From the NCBI RefSeq assembly GCF_016741785.1, contig NZ_JAERRL010000006.1, forward strand, positions 186,001-250,000: DNA of 64,000 bases, written 5' to 3'. Source of the stretch: Streptomyces sp. 7-21. GTDB taxonomy: Bacteria; Actinomycetota; Actinomycetes; Streptomycetales; Streptomycetaceae. The translations under genes and the position numbers were made by a program. Positions 18,451-28,400 of the stretch are shown one piece after another. How positions within the stretch are numbered: position 1 is the stretch's first letter; the number at the start of each line of letters is the position of its first letter. The notes beneath the pieces are model-generated. The model saw only the letters and a program-made list of their open reading frames with translations, was not told the origin of the DNA and did no database searches.

Positions 18451-19347
18451 ATGAGGCTGCGCGGTGTCAGCCGCCGGTACCGGCGGACGGGGCCCTGGGT
18501 GCTCCGGGACGTCGACCTGGAGCTCACGCCCGGTTCCCTGACGCGCGTCACGGGCGGCAACGGCTCGGGCAAGTCCACGCTGCTGCGCCTGCTCGCGGGG
18601 GTGGACGCGCCGGACGCTGGCCGGATCACGGGCCGCCCCCGCGCGGTGGCGTACGTGCCGGAGCGGTTCCCGCCCGGTCTGCCGCTCACGGCGCTCGGCT
18701 ACCTCACCCACCTGGGACGGGTGCACGGGCTGCCCGGCGCGGACGCCGCGCGGGAGGCCGGGAGGTGGCTGGCGCGGCTGGGCGCGGACGGCCTGGCGGC
18801 GCATCCGCTGCGCGAGCTGTCGAAGGGCAGCTGCCAGAAGGTCGCGGTGGCGCAGGCGCTGCTGGCACGGCCCGCGCTGCTGGTGCTCGACGAGGCCTGG
18901 ACCGGGCTGGACCTGCCCGCCCGCGAGACGCTGGACGCCGCCGTCAGGGAGCGGGTGGCCGACGGGGCCGCGGTGGTGTTCGTGGACCACGATCCGCGGC
19001 GGCTGGCGGGCGAGGCGTCCCGCGTGCTGCTGCTGGCCGGCGGGCGGCTCACCGCGGCACCGGCTGCGGCGGTGCCGCCGCAGGACCGGGTGGCCGTCAT
19101 CGAGGCGGTGGGGCCGCCGGGCGGTGCGCCCCCGGCCAGGCTGCCCGGGCGTCCCCGCTGGCGGCGGCTGCCGGACGGAGCGCTGCGGCTGACGGTGGCC
19201 GACGCGGACTCGGACGCGGTGCTGGCGGCGCTGCTCGCGGCGCGGCCGGCCTGGCACGTCAGAGCCGTCGCCACCGGGCAGCGGCCCGGTGCGCAGCCGG
19301 GCGGCATGCCGCGGCCGGGGGCCGCCGGAGAGGAAGAGGAGCGGTGA
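18451..19347 (+). CDS. ABC transporter ATP-binding protein
   Basis: A 298-residue ABC ATPase. Walker A is GGNGSGKST (about 35-43), the signature is ELSKGSCQKVAVAQAL, and Walker B is LLVLDEAW, followed by the switch His in VDHDPRR. After about residue 205 comes a non-conserved Pro/Gly-rich tail. Its stop overlaps the start of the permease gene by 4 bases (GTGA), so the two form an ABC-2-like exporter pair. No ribosome binding site is clear; GTG 18442 is an alternative start. Position directly after hemQ is suggestive, but nothing in the protein indicates a heme substrate. Confidence 0.88.
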   Translation: MRLRGVSRRYRRTGPWVLRDVDLELTPGSLTRVTGGNGSGKSTLLRLLAGVDAPDAGRITGRPRAVAYVPERFPPGLPLTALGYLTHLGRVHGLPGADAAREAGRWLARLGADGLAAHPLRELSKGSCQKVAVAQALLARPALLVLDEAWTGLDLPARETLDAAVRERVADGAAVVFVDHDPRRLAGEASRVLLLAGGRLTAAPAAAVPPQDRVAVIEAVGPPGGAPPARLPGRPRWRRLPDGALRLTVADADSDAVLAALLAARPAWHVRAVATGQRPGAQPGGMPRPGAAGEEEER

Positions 19348-20026
19348 GGGGCGGGCTGGTGCCGCTGGTGCGCTATCAGGCGGCGCTGCTGCTGCGCAGC
19401 AACCGCTGGCTGCCGCCGCTGCTGCTGTTTACGCGGGCGTACTGGCCGTGGGCGTCAGCCCCGGGGAGCCGGTGCTGGACTCGCTGGGCACCACCGCGGC
19501 GGCGCTGCTGCCGGCGGCGGCCTGGCTGGTACGGGTCTGCGTCACGGCCGAGCCCGCGGCCGCCCGGGCCTGCACGGCCGCGGCGGCCGGCCCGGCGCGG
19601 GCGCACCTGGCGAGCCTGCTGACCGCGCTGGCCGGCGCCGTCGCGGCGGGTGCGGCCGCCACCGGCGTGGTGGTGGCGGTGAGCGGACGGCGGCCGGGCG
19701 GCTCAGCGGGCGGCGTGCCGCTGGCGGCGGCTGCCGGATCCGGACTGCTGGCGGTGCTGACCTGCGCGCTGCTGGGCGTGGCGCTGGGCGCGCTGGGCAG
19801 CCGCCCGGTGCTGCCCGGCCGGGCGCGGTCCCTGCTGGTGACGGTGGTGGCCGCGGTGGCGCTGCTGGTGGGCCCGGTCTCCCCCGCGAACGCGGCGGTG
19901 CGCACGCTCGTCACCGGCTCCCGGCAGGGCGCGGTGACGTACCCGGTGCTGCCCTGCGCGGCCGCGGCGGCGCTGGTGGCGGGGGCCGCGGCGGTGGCCT
20001 GCCGCGCGGCGCGGCGCGGCGGCTGA
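19344..20026 (+). pseudogene. ABC transporter permease, frameshifted
   Basis: Reading from GTG 19344 gives VRYQAALLLRSNRWLPPLLL, the normal start of the actinobacterial permease that partners this ATPase. At 19428-19431 (CTG TTT ACG) the homologous text continues in the -1 frame as YAGVLAVGVSPGEPVLDSLG and then TAAALLPAAAWLVRVCVTAEP through several hydrophobic segments to a stop at 20026. One missing T in a short T run explains this. The site is not a canonical slippery heptamer. It is either a true inactivating deletion or a sequencing error. The downstream part is rich in Ala/Val membrane segments with no other obvious disruption. Confidence 0.7.
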
Positions 20027-20127
20027 GCCGGGCCGGAAACGGGCCTGCGGGCGTTTTCGCACGTCAGAACGTACCGGCGGGTATTACCGCTGGTCACGAG
20101 GACGGGCCGAACGGTTACCCTTGTCGG

Positions 20128-21387
20128 GTGACCGACGCTCAGCAGACCGCCGATGCTTCTACTGGCCTCTCCCCTCGCGAGCCGTCCGGTCCGGCGCCTG
20201 TACCCCTGCTGAGCCCTCGCGACGGCATCCCCCCGGTCACCGCGGATGCGCGGGCACTGGATGCCGTGGTCGCCGCCTTCGCGGGGGGCAGCGGGCCGGT
20301 CGCCGTGGACGCGGAGCGCGCCTCCGGATACCGGTACGGCCAGCGTGCCTACCTCGTACAGCTCCGCAGAGCCGGCGCGGGGACCGCGCTCATCGACCCG
20401 GTGGCGTTTCCCGACCTGTCCGCCCTGGGCGAGGCCCTGGCCGGGACGGAGTGGGTGCTGCACGCGGCGTCGCAGGACCTGCCGTGCCTGCGGGACATAG
20501 GCATGCGGCCGCGGCGGCTGTTCGACACGGAGCTCGCGGCCCGGCTCGCCGGCTATGCCCGGGTGGGCCTCGGCGTGATGGTGGAGACCCTGCTGGGCTA
20601 CAGCCTGGAGAAGGGGCATTCGGCGGTGGACTGGTCGAGTCGGCCGCTGCCGGAGCCCTGGCTGCGGTACGCGGCGCTCGACGTCGAGCTGCTGGTGGAC
20701 CTGCGCGACGCCCTGGAGGAGGAGCTGCGCCGGCAGGGGAAGCTGGAGTGGGCGCTGGAGGAGTTCGCCGCCATCGCCGCCGCTCCCCCGCCGCCGCCGC
20801 GCAAGGACCCGTGGCGCCGGACGTCCGGGCTGCACAAGGTGCGCCGCCGCCGGCAGCTGGGGGTGGTCCGGGAGCTGTGGCTGGCGCGGGACGAGGTCGC
20901 GCGGCGCCGCGATCTGTCGCCCGGCAAGGTGCTGTCGGACGCCGCGATCATCGCGGCGGCGCAGGCGATGCCGCGCGACCACCGGGCGCTCGCCGGGCTG
21001 CACGGCTTCGGGCACCGGATGGGCCGCAAGCAGTTGCAGCTGTGGCAGGCGGCGGTCGACCGGGCCCGGGAGATGCCGGAGGAGGAGCTGCCGCAGCCGG
21101 GTCAGCCCGCCTCGGGGCCGCCGCCGCCGCGGTCGTGGGCGGACAAGGACCCGCAGGCCGCCGCCCGGCTCGCGGCGGCGCGGGCCGCGGTGATGGAGCA
21201 CGCGGCGCGGCTGAAGCTGCCGCAGGAGAACCTGGTGGCGCCCGATGTGGTGCGGCGGCTGTGCTGGGACCCGCCCGCCGAGCGCACGCCCGGGGCGGTC
21301 GCGGCGGCGCTGCGCGCGCTGGGGGCGCGCGAGTGGCAGATCGCGCAGACGTCCGAGCTGCTCGCGCGGGCCCTTCAGCAGGACTGA
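20128..21387 (+). CDS. rnd: RNase D-like 3'-5' exonuclease with HRDC domain
   Basis: A 419-residue DEDD-superfamily exonuclease. The first catalytic motif is VAVDAERASGYRYGQRAYLVQL (Asp/Glu at about 60 and 62). A second Asp lies in LHAASQDLPCLR, and the third motif is WLRYAALDVELLVDLRDAL (Tyr and Asp). An HRDC-type domain follows at about 240-310 (ARDEVARRRDLSPGKVLSDAAI), and the remaining C-terminal third is actinobacterial-specific. Family members trim structured RNA 3' ends. GTG 20128 has no Shine-Dalgarno sequence. It is followed by fadA on the same strand after 111 bases. Confidence 0.9.
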   Translation: MTDAQQTADASTGLSPREPSGPAPVPLLSPRDGIPPVTADARALDAVVAAFAGGSGPVAVDAERASGYRYGQRAYLVQLRRAGAGTALIDPVAFPDLSALGEALAGTEWVLHAASQDLPCLRDIGMRPRRLFDTELAARLAGYARVGLGVMVETLLGYSLEKGHSAVDWSSRPLPEPWLRYAALDVELLVDLRDALEEELRRQGKLEWALEEFAAIAAAPPPPPRKDPWRRTSGLHKVRRRRQLGVVRELWLARDEVARRRDLSPGKVLSDAAIIAAAQAMPRDHRALAGLHGFGHRMGRKQLQLWQAAVDRAREMPEEELPQPGQPASGPPPPRSWADKDPQAAARLAAARAAVMEHAARLKLPQENLVAPDVVRRLCWDPPAERTPGAVAAALRALGAREWQIAQTSELLARALQQD

Positions 21388-21498
21388 CACCGGTTCTGTG
21401 ACGGGTATCCGTCTCCTCCCGGGCAGCCCTTGCCACCGAGTTACCCGCGAGTAGCATGGGCGGTGGACACCGGGACCCACGTGTGGAGGAGAACCATC

Positions 21499-22713
21499 GT
21501 GCCGCGTACCCTCAGGGACGTCGTCTTCGTGGACGGCGTCCGCACTCCCTTCGGCAAGGCGGGGCCGAAGGGCATCTACCACGAGACCCGCGCCGACGAC
21601 CTGGTCATCGCGTGCATCCGCGAACTGCTCCGCCGCAACGCGGGGCTGCCGCCCGGGAAGATCGACGAGGTGGCCATCGCCGCCACCACGCAGACCGGCG
21701 ACCAGGGGCTGAACCTGGGCCGCGCCGCCGCGCTGCTGGCCGGCCTGCCGCAGCACGTCCCGGGCTACACCATCGACCGCATGTGCGCGGGCGCGATGAC
21801 GGCCGTGACGACCGTGGCCGGCGGCCTCGCCTTCGGCGCCTACGACCTGGCCATCGCCGGCGGCGTCGAGCACATGGGCCGGCACCCGATGGGCGAGGGC
21901 GTGGACCCCAACCCCCGGTTCGTCTCCGAGCGCCTGGTCGACGAGTCCGCCATGATCATGGGCATGACGGCGGAGAACCTGCACGACCGGTACCCGGCGC
22001 TGACGCGGGAGCGTGCGGACGAGTACGCGGTACGCAGCCAGGAGAAGGCCGCGAAGGCGTACGCCGACGGCAAGATCCAGCCGGACCTGGTGCCGGTCGC
22101 CGTGCGCCGCACCACCGAGGAAGGCGGCGAGCTGGGCTGGGGCCTGGCGACGGCCGACGAGCCGATGCGGCCCGGCACCACGCGCGAGGCGCTGGCCGGC
22201 CTGAAGACGCCGTTCCGCCCGCACGGCCGGGTCACGGCCGGCACCGCGGCGGGGCTCAACGACGGCGCCACCGCGTCGGTCATCGCGGCCGAGGAGACCG
22301 CCGCCGAGCTGGGGCTGCCGGTGAAGATGCGGCTGGTCTCCTACGCCTTCGCCGGCGTGGAGCCGGAGGTGATGGGCATCGGCCCCGTGCCGGCCACGGA
22401 GAAGGCGCTGGCCCGGGCCGGGCTGACGATGGACGACATCGGCCTGATCGAGGTCAACGAGGCGTTCGCCGTGCAGGTGCTCGCGCTGCTGGACCACTAC
22501 GGCATCGCCGACGACGACCCGCGCGTCAACCAGTACGGCGGCGCGATCGCCTTCGGTCACCCGCTGGCCTCCTCGGGCGTGCGGCTGATGATCCAGCTCG
22601 CCCGGCAGTTCGAGGAGCAGCCGCACGTGCGCTACGGGCTGACGACGATGTGCGTCGGCTTCGGCATGGGCGGAACCGTCATCTGGGAGAACCCGCACTG
22701 GGAGGGCGCATGA
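21499..22713 (+). CDS. fadA: acetyl-CoA C-acyltransferase (thiolase)
   Basis: Cleaves 3-ketoacyl-CoA with CoA, the last step of beta-oxidation. The 404-residue protein has the nucleophile Cys96 in RMCAGAMT, the His354 motif GGAIAFGHPLASSG, and the second active-site Cys385 in TMCVGFGMGG. NEAFAVQ is also present. GGAGGA lies 8 nt before GTG 21499. The stop overlaps the fadB start (ATGA), so the two subunits of the trifunctional-type complex are translationally coupled. Confidence 0.95.
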   Translation: MPRTLRDVVFVDGVRTPFGKAGPKGIYHETRADDLVIACIRELLRRNAGLPPGKIDEVAIAATTQTGDQGLNLGRAAALLAGLPQHVPGYTIDRMCAGAMTAVTTVAGGLAFGAYDLAIAGGVEHMGRHPMGEGVDPNPRFVSERLVDESAMIMGMTAENLHDRYPALTRERADEYAVRSQEKAAKAYADGKIQPDLVPVAVRRTTEEGGELGWGLATADEPMRPGTTREALAGLKTPFRPHGRVTAGTAAGLNDGATASVIAAEETAAELGLPVKMRLVSYAFAGVEPEVMGIGPVPATEKALARAGLTMDDIGLIEVNEAFAVQVLALLDHYGIADDDPRVNQYGGAIAFGHPLASSGVRLMIQLARQFEEQPHVRYGLTTMCVGFGMGGTVIWENPHWEGA

Positions 22714-24854
22714 CAGCCAGCACGCCGACGGCCGCGAAGCTGCGGGAGGCCGCCGAGCGGTTCCCCGACGAGGTCGTGACGCAGGTACACGTCCGCCATC
22801 TCGACCTGCCGCACGGCGGCGGCCGCTTCGCCCTGCTGACCCTGGACAACGGCTACGACCACAAGAAGCCGACGACGTTCGGTCCGAGGTCGCTGGCCAA
22901 CCTCAGCGATGCCCTCGACCAGGTGGAGGCCGAGGCCGCCGCCGGTGAGATCGTGGGCGTGGGGCTGACGGGCAAGCCGTACATCTTCGCGGTGGGCGCC
23001 GACCTCAAGGGCATCGGCACGCTGCGGGAACGCGAGGAGGCCCTGGTCATCGCCCGCGGCGGGCACGACGTGTTCCGCCGCCTGGCCGGGCTGCCGGTGC
23101 CGAGCTTCGCCTACTACAACGGCGCGGCCATGGGCGGCGGCGTCGAGGTCGGCCTGCACTGCACCTACCGGACGGTCTCCTCCGGAGTGACCGCCTTCGG
23201 GCTGCCTGAGGTGTTCATCGGCCTGGTGCCGGGCTGGGGCGGCTGCACACTGCTGCCCAACCTCATCGGCGCCGACCGGGCCGTCGGCGTCATCGTCGAG
23301 AACGCCCTGAACCAGAACCGCATGCTGAAGGGCCCGCAGGTCTACGAGCTCGGCATCGCCGACGCGCTGTTCGAGCCGGCCGATTTCCTGGCGCAGTCGC
23401 TGGTGTGGACCTCGGCCGTGCTGCGCGGCGAGATCGAGGTCGTGCGCCAGGACCCGGACCGGGGCGAGGCGTGGGACCGCGCGGTGGCGCGCGGCCGGGC
23501 CATCGCCGACGAGAAGGTGCACGGAGCGGCGCCCGCGGCCTACCGGGCGCTGGACATCATCGGCCAGGCCCGCAACGGCGACCTGCGCGCCGGGTTCGCG
23601 GCCGAGGACGACGTGCTCGCCGACCTGATCGTCAGCGACGAGCAGCGCAGCGCGCTGTACGCGTTCAACCTGGTGCAGCGGCGTGCCAAGCGGCCGGCGG
23701 GGGCGCCCGACGCCTCGCTGGCGCGCCCGGTGAACAAGGTCGGCGTGGTCGGCGCCGGGCTGATGGCCTCGCAGCTCGCCCTGCTGTTCGCGCGGCGGCT
23801 GAAGGTGCCCGTGGTGATGACCGACGTCAGTGAGGAGCGGCTGGCCAAGGGCGTGGCGTGGGTGCACGAGCAGGCGGACATGCTGCTGCTCAAGGGGCGC
23901 CTGAGCCAGGACGCCGCCAGCAGGCTCAAGGCATCGGTGACCGGCACGCTGGACACCGCCGCGGCCTTCGGCGACGCCGACTTCGTCATCGAGGCCGTCT
24001 TCGAGGAGATGGACGTCAAGCAGAAGGTCTTCGCCGAGGTGGAGGCCGTGGCGCCGGAGCACGCGCTGCTGGCGACGAACACCTCCTCGCTGTCGGTGAC
24101 GCGGATGGCCTCGCAGCTGAAGCACCCCGAGCGCGTCGTCGGCTTCCACTTCTTCAACCCGGTGGCGGTGCTGCCGCTGGTCGAGGTGGCCCGCGCCGAG
24201 CAGACGGACGACGCGGCGGTGGCGACGGCGCTCGCCGTGGCCAAGAAGCTGCGGAAGACGGCGGTGCTGGTGAAGGACGCGCCGGCCTTCGTCGTCAACC
24301 GCGTGCTGACGCGGTTCATGGGCGAGGTGCTGCGCGCCATCGACGAGGGCACCGACCCGGCGGTCGCGGACCGCGCCCTGGCGCCGCTGGGACTGCCGAT
24401 GTCGCCGGTGGAGCTGCTGGAGCTGGTCGGGCCCGCCGTGGCGCACCACGTGGCGGGCACGCTGCACGCCGCCTTCCCCGAGCGGTTCGGCGTCTCGCCG
24501 GGCCTGACGCGGCTGGTGGAGTCCGGCAAGACCAGTCTGTTCCTGCGCGGTGAGGGCGAACCGCGGCTGGACCCGGCCGTCGAGGCGCTGTTCGCGCCGG
24601 AGGGCGAGCGCGGTGAAGGGCTCACCGAGGAGGAGGTGCGGCGCCGGGCGCTGGAGGCGATCGCCGAGGAGATCGGGCTGATGCTGCGCGAGGGCGTGGT
24701 GGCCGAAGCGCAGGACATCGACCTGTGTCTCATCACCGGGGCGGGCTGGCCGTTCCACCTCGGCGGGATCACCCCGTACCTGGACCGCGCCGGCATCTCC
24801 GAGCGGGTGACGGGCTCGCGGTTCCTTCCCCGGGGCGTGGCGAGCGTGCCGTAA
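22710..24854 (+). CDS. fadB: fatty acid oxidation multifunctional protein (enoyl-CoA hydratase / 3-hydroxyacyl-CoA dehydrogenase)
   Basis: A 714-residue FadB-type protein. The N-terminal crotonase domain retains both catalytic Glu residues (MGGGVEVGL and GLPEVFIGLVPGWGG). The NAD-binding domain begins at about residue 345 (GVVGAGLMASQLALLFARR), with GLMAS where many relatives have GIMGG. The dehydrogenase His and Glu are in VVGFHFFNPVAVLPLVEV. GGAGGG lies 3 nt before ATG 22710. The operon ends at a strong convergent terminator. FadA and FadB together perform steps two to four of beta-oxidation. Confidence 0.94.
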   Translation: MTASTPTAAKLREAAERFPDEVVTQVHVRHLDLPHGGGRFALLTLDNGYDHKKPTTFGPRSLANLSDALDQVEAEAAAGEIVGVGLTGKPYIFAVGADLKGIGTLREREEALVIARGGHDVFRRLAGLPVPSFAYYNGAAMGGGVEVGLHCTYRTVSSGVTAFGLPEVFIGLVPGWGGCTLLPNLIGADRAVGVIVENALNQNRMLKGPQVYELGIADALFEPADFLAQSLVWTSAVLRGEIEVVRQDPDRGEAWDRAVARGRAIADEKVHGAAPAAYRALDIIGQARNGDLRAGFAAEDDVLADLIVSDEQRSALYAFNLVQRRAKRPAGAPDASLARPVNKVGVVGAGLMASQLALLFARRLKVPVVMTDVSEERLAKGVAWVHEQADMLLLKGRLSQDAASRLKASVTGTLDTAAAFGDADFVIEAVFEEMDVKQKVFAEVEAVAPEHALLATNTSSLSVTRMASQLKHPERVVGFHFFNPVAVLPLVEVARAEQTDDAAVATALAVAKKLRKTAVLVKDAPAFVVNRVLTRFMGEVLRAIDEGTDPAVADRALAPLGLPMSPVELLELVGPAVAHHVAGTLHAAFPERFGVSPGLTRLVESGKTSLFLRGEGEPRLDPAVEALFAPEGERGEGLTEEEVRRRALEAIAEEIGLMLREGVVAEAQDIDLCLITGAGWPFHLGGITPYLDRAGISERVTGSRFLPRGVASVP

Positions 24855-24881
24855 GACGCGCGCCGCTGGCACCTGACAGCA

Positions 24882-24926
24882 GCACGGCGCCCGGCCGGCC
24901 CTGCGGGGCCCGGCCGGGCGCCGTGC
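24882..24926. terminator. strong bidirectional terminator between fadB and dxs
   Basis: A perfect 17-bp inverted repeat (arms GCACGGCGCCCGGCCGG at 24882-24898 and its complement at 24910-24926) around an 11-nt loop. It sits between the convergent fadB and dxs genes. Confidence 0.85.
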
Positions 24927-24968
24927 CGTGTCATGGGGCCCGGCACCCGGCGCCGGGCCGCCGCGGGG

Positions 24969-26882
24969 TCAGTCGCTGGCCAGGCGGGCCTCGTCGGCGT
25001 CGAAGCTGCCCGCCAGCCGGGCCACCAGGCCGGTGACCTGCCGGGCGATGGCCGGTCCGGTCAGGCCCACGCTCTCGAGCACCTCCTGACGGCTGCCGTG
25101 CGGCAGGAAGCGGGAGGGAAGGCCGAAGTCCCGCAGCGGCACGTCCACGTCGGCGTCCCGCAGCGCCTGGGCGATGGCGGAACCGACGCCGCCCGCACGG
25201 CAGTTGTCCTCGACGGTCACCACGACGCGGTGGCGCGCGGCGAGGCCGGGCAGGGCCTCGTCGACCGGCCGCACCCAGCGCGGGTCGACCACCGTGGCGC
25301 TGATGCCCTGCCGCCCCAGCAGCTCGGCGGCCTCCAGGCAGACCGGCGCCAGGGCACCGATCGAGACGATCAGCACGTCGGGCTGGTCGGTGCCGGGCTC
25401 CCGCAGGACGTCCATGCCGCCGACGGTGCCGACCGCCGGGACCGGGTCGGCGACCTTGCCGCGCGAGAAGCGCACGACGGTGGGGGCGTCGCGGACCTCG
25501 ACGGCCTCGCGGAGCTGGGCGCGCAGCTGGTCGGCGTCGCGGGGCGCGGCCAGGCGCAGACCGGGCACGCACTGGAGGATCGACATGTCCCACATGCCGT
25601 GGTGGGAGGCGCCGTCCGGTCCCGTCACGCCCGCCCGGTCCAGGACGAACGTCACGCCGCAGCGGTGGAGCGCGACATCCATCAGCAGCTGGTCGAACGC
25701 ACGGTTGAGGAAGGTGGCGTAGACGGCGAAGACCGGGTGGAGCCCGCCGGTGGCCAGCCCGGCGGCCGAGACCGCGCCGTGCTGCTCGGCGATGCCCACG
25801 TCGTAGACGCGGTCGGGGAACTCCTCGGCGAACGCCTGGAGGCCGACCGGGCGCAGCATGGCCGCGGTGATGGCGACGATGTCCTCGCGCTCCCGGCCGA
25901 TCCGGACGATCTCCTCGCCGAAGACGGACGTCCAGTCGGCGCCCGAGGCCGCGACCGGCAGGCCGGTGTCAGGGTGGATGACGCCGACCGAGTGGAACTG
26001 GTCGGCCTCGTCCTCGCGGGCCGGCTGGTAGCCGCGGCCCTTCTCGGTGAGGCAGTGCACGATGACGGGGCCGCCGAAGCGCTTGGCGCGGCGCAGCGCC
26101 GACTCCAGGGCGCCGATGTCGTGGCCGTCGATCGGCCCGAGGTACTTCAGGCCCAGGTCCTCGAACATGCCCTGCGGGGCGATGACGTCCTTCAGGCCCT
26201 TCTTGGCGCCGTGGAGGGTGCCGTACAGCGGCTTGCCGACCACGGGGGTCTTCGCGAGGACCTGGCGCCCGCGCTCCAGGAAGCGCTCGTAGCCGTCGGT
26301 GGTGCGCAGCGTGGCGAGGTGGTTGGCGAGGCCGCCGATGGTGGGGGCGTAGGAGCGGGCGTTGTCATTCACGACGATGACGAGCGGGCGGTCCTTGGCG
26401 GCGGCGATGTTGTTCATCGCCTCCCAGGCCATGCCGCCGGTCAGCGCGCCGTCGCCGGTGACGGCGACGACGTGCCGGTCAAGACCGCGCAGCTGGTTCG
26501 CCTTGGCGAGCCCGTCGGCCCAGCCCAGCACGGTGGAGGCGTGGCTGTTCTCGATCACGTCGTGGTCGGATTCCGACCGGGACGGGTAGCCCGACAGGCC
26601 GCCGGAGGCACGCAGCCGGGAGAAGTCCTGTCGCCCTGTGAGCAGCTTGTGCACGTAGGACTGGTGCCCGGTGTCCCACAGGATGCGGTCGGCGGGCGAG
26701 TCGAACACACGGTGCAGGGCGATGGTCAGCTCCACAACGCCGAGGTTGGGCCCGAGGTGGCCGCCGGTGCGGGCGACCGAGGAGATGAGGAAGGAACGGA
26801 TCTCCGCGGCGAGCTCGTCGAGCTCCTCCAGGGTGAGACCGTCCAGATCGCGTGGTCCCGAGATACGGGTCAGCAGCGGCAC
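24969..26882 (-). CDS. dxs: 1-deoxy-D-xylulose-5-phosphate synthase
   Basis: DXS condenses pyruvate and glyceraldehyde 3-phosphate, the first step of the MEP isoprenoid route, using thiamine diphosphate. The 637-residue product is normal length. Conserved elements are [16 protein letters not shown], the ThDP motif [16 protein letters not shown] (about 145-160), the catalytic Glu in [10 protein letters not shown], and [18 protein letters not shown] 26882 follows AGGAGG by 4 nt. It is transcribed alone, convergent with fadB, and is downstream of xylFGH on the same strand. Confidence 0.97.
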   Translation of the reverse strand: MPLLTRISGPRDLDGLTLEELDELAAEIRSFLISSVARTGGHLGPNLGVVELTIALHRVFDSPADRILWDTGHQSYVHKLLTGRQDFSRLRASGGLSGYPSRSESDHDVIENSHASTVLGWADGLAKANQLRGLDRHVVAVTGDGALTGGMAWEAMNNIAAAKDRPLVIVVNDNARSYAPTIGGLANHLATLRTTDGYERFLERGRQVLAKTPVVGKPLYGTLHGAKKGLKDVIAPQGMFEDLGLKYLGPIDGHDIGALESALRRAKRFGGPVIVHCLTEKGRGYQPAREDEADQFHSVGVIHPDTGLPVAASGADWTSVFGEEIVRIGREREDIVAITAAMLRPVGLQAFAEEFPDRVYDVGIAEQHGAVSAAGLATGGLHPVFAVYATFLNRAFDQLLMDVALHRCGVTFVLDRAGVTGPDGASHHGMWDMSILQCVPGLRLAAPRDADQLRAQLREAVEVRDAPTVVRFSRGKVADPVPAVGTVGGMDVLREPGTDQPDVLIVSIGALAPVCLEAAELLGRQGISATVVDPRWVRPVDEALPGLAARHRVVVTVEDNCRAGGVGSAIAQALRDADVDVPLRDFGLPSRFLPHGSRQEVLESVGLTGPAIARQVTGLVARLAGSFDADEARLASD

Positions 26883-27001
26883 CGTTCCTCCTCGCTGTCG
26901 GGCACTGTGGTCTGCGCTCGGCCGGTCCGTCGAGTCTAGTGTTCCGCCCGGGATGACTATCGTCTCAGGAGGTGAGCGGCGTCACCCGGGCGGGGCGGCC
27001 G

Positions 27002-27020
27002 GGAACGCGCGGCGCGTTCC
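27002..27020 (-). terminator. hairpin downstream of xylH
   Basis: Nine-base arms GGAACGCGC and GCGCGTTCC flank a single G, allowing an 8-bp stem with a 3-nt loop, 31 bases after the xylH stop. It is a plausible terminator for the xylFGH transcript. Confidence 0.5.
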
Positions 27021-27050
27021 AGACCGCTTCACCGGCCGATTGTCGAACGG

Positions 27051-28400
27051 TTATGTCCGTCCCGCAGTTCTTCTGGTCCGTCTGGAGACCGAGTCGACGA
27101 CAACCGCGATCAGAAGCACGACACCTGTGATCATGAACTGGATCTCGCTCGCCATGCCCATCAGGTTCAGGCCCGTGGTGATCGACTGGATGACCAGGGT
27201 GCCCAGCAGCGCGGACCACACCCAGCCCCGGCCGCCGAAGAGGCTGGTCCCGCCGATGACGGCGGCGGCGATCACGTTCATCAGCAGGTTGCCGGAGCCC
27301 AGCTGCTTGGAGGCGCCGCCCGCGTTGGCCGCGTAGAACAGCCCGCCGAGCGCGGCCAGGGCGCTGGCGATCGCGAACACGCTCATCCGCACCAGCTCCA
27401 CGTTGATCCCCGCGCGGCGCGCCGCCTCGGCGTTGCCGCCGACCGCGAAGATCTGCCGGCCGTAGGTCGTCCGGCGCACCATCAGGTCGGCCAGCAGCAG
27501 CACCCCCAGGAACACCACCAGGGCCAGCGGCAGGCCGCGGTGCTGGTTGAAGGTGTAGGCCGGGAGGAAGGCGGCGACGGCGACCAGCCCGGTGCGCAGC
27601 AGGATCTCGCCCCGGGTACGGAACGGCAGCCCGGCCCGCTCCCGGCGGCGCTCGCCGCGCCACAGCGCCGCCGCGTACGCCGCCGTCAGCACGGTGGCCA
27701 GTCCGTAGGCGGCGGAGATGTCGCTGAAGTAGTAGCCGCCGAAGTCGTTGACGAGGCTGTTGTTGGGGATGTTGATGGTCCCCTCCTCGCCCATGACCCA
27801 GATCTGGAGCCCGGACCAGCCCAGGAAGCCCGCGAGGGTGACGACGAAGGCCGGGACCCCGACGTACGCGAAGAAGGTGCCGTGGATGGCGCCGACCACC
27901 GCACCGGCCGCGACGGCCAGCAGGATCGCCAGCAGGTCGGGCACGCCGTGGTTGACGGAGGTGACCGCCCAGATGGCGGCGGCCAGCCCGGCCATAGAGC
28001 CAACGGACAGGTCGATCTCGCCGAGCAGCAGGACCAGTACGATGCCGACGGCCATGATGCCGGGACCGGCGATATAGACGGCGATGTTGCTGAGGTTGCG
28101 GGGGGTGAGGAAGGTGCCCGTCTGCGCCTGGAAGACGATGGCGATGACCAGCAGGCCCACGACGACCGGGAGCGAGCCGAGCTCGCCCGCGCGCAGGCGG
28201 CGCACGAAAGCCTCCCAGTAGCCCGCCAGCCCTCGCTCGCGGACCAGCAGCCGGGGGTCGGCGGCCAGGGCGTCGGGCTCGCCGCCTGCCCGGTCGCCGC
28301 TGCGGGACGCGCTGGCCGCGGCACCGGTGCCGTCCTGCGCCGCGTCTTTGGCCAGCCGCCCGCCGGTCCCGGTAGGTGTGGTGCCGGTGGTGTCGCTCAC
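27051..28400 (-). CDS. xylH: xylose-type ABC transporter permease XylH
   Basis: A 449-residue permease of the ribose/xylose (BPD_transp_2) class. An unusually long polar N-terminus (about 60 residues, Gly/Ala/Asp-rich) precedes some ten hydrophobic segments. Family motifs are GEIDLSVGSMAGLAA, GVPAFVVTLAGFLGWSGLQ and the loop TTYGRQIFAVGGNAEAARRAGI that contacts the ATPase. GTG 28400 overlaps the xylG stop (GTGA). It forms the membrane channel for the XylF/XylG system. In S. coelicolor the equivalent xylFGH genes are controlled by the neighbouring ROK regulator Rok7B7. Confidence 0.92.
   Translation of the reverse strand: MSDTTGTTPTGTGGRLAKDAAQDGTGAAASASRSGDRAGGEPDALAADPRLLVRERGLAGYWEAFVRRLRAGELGSLPVVVGLLVIAIVFQAQTGTFLTPRNLSNIAVYIAGPGIMAVGIVLVLLLGEIDLSVGSMAGLAAAIWAVTSVNHGVPDLLAILLAVAAGAVVGAIHGTFFAYVGVPAFVVTLAGFLGWSGLQIWVMGEEGTINIPNNSLVNDFGGYYFSDISAAYGLATVLTAAYAAALWRGERRRERAGLPFRTRGEILLRTGLVAVAAFLPAYTFNQHRGLPLALVVFLGVLLLADLMVRRTTYGRQIFAVGGNAEAARRAGINVELVRMSVFAIASALAALGGLFYAANAGGASKQLGSGNLLMNVIAAAVIGGTSLFGGRGWVWSALLGTLVIQSITTGLNLMGMASEIQFMITGVVLLIAVVVDSVSRRTRRTAGRT

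Noticed and set aside
19429-22698. A minus-strand open frame of more than 1000 codons
   Set aside because: It is antisense to the permease, RNase D-like and fadA genes; no motif or ribosome binding site.
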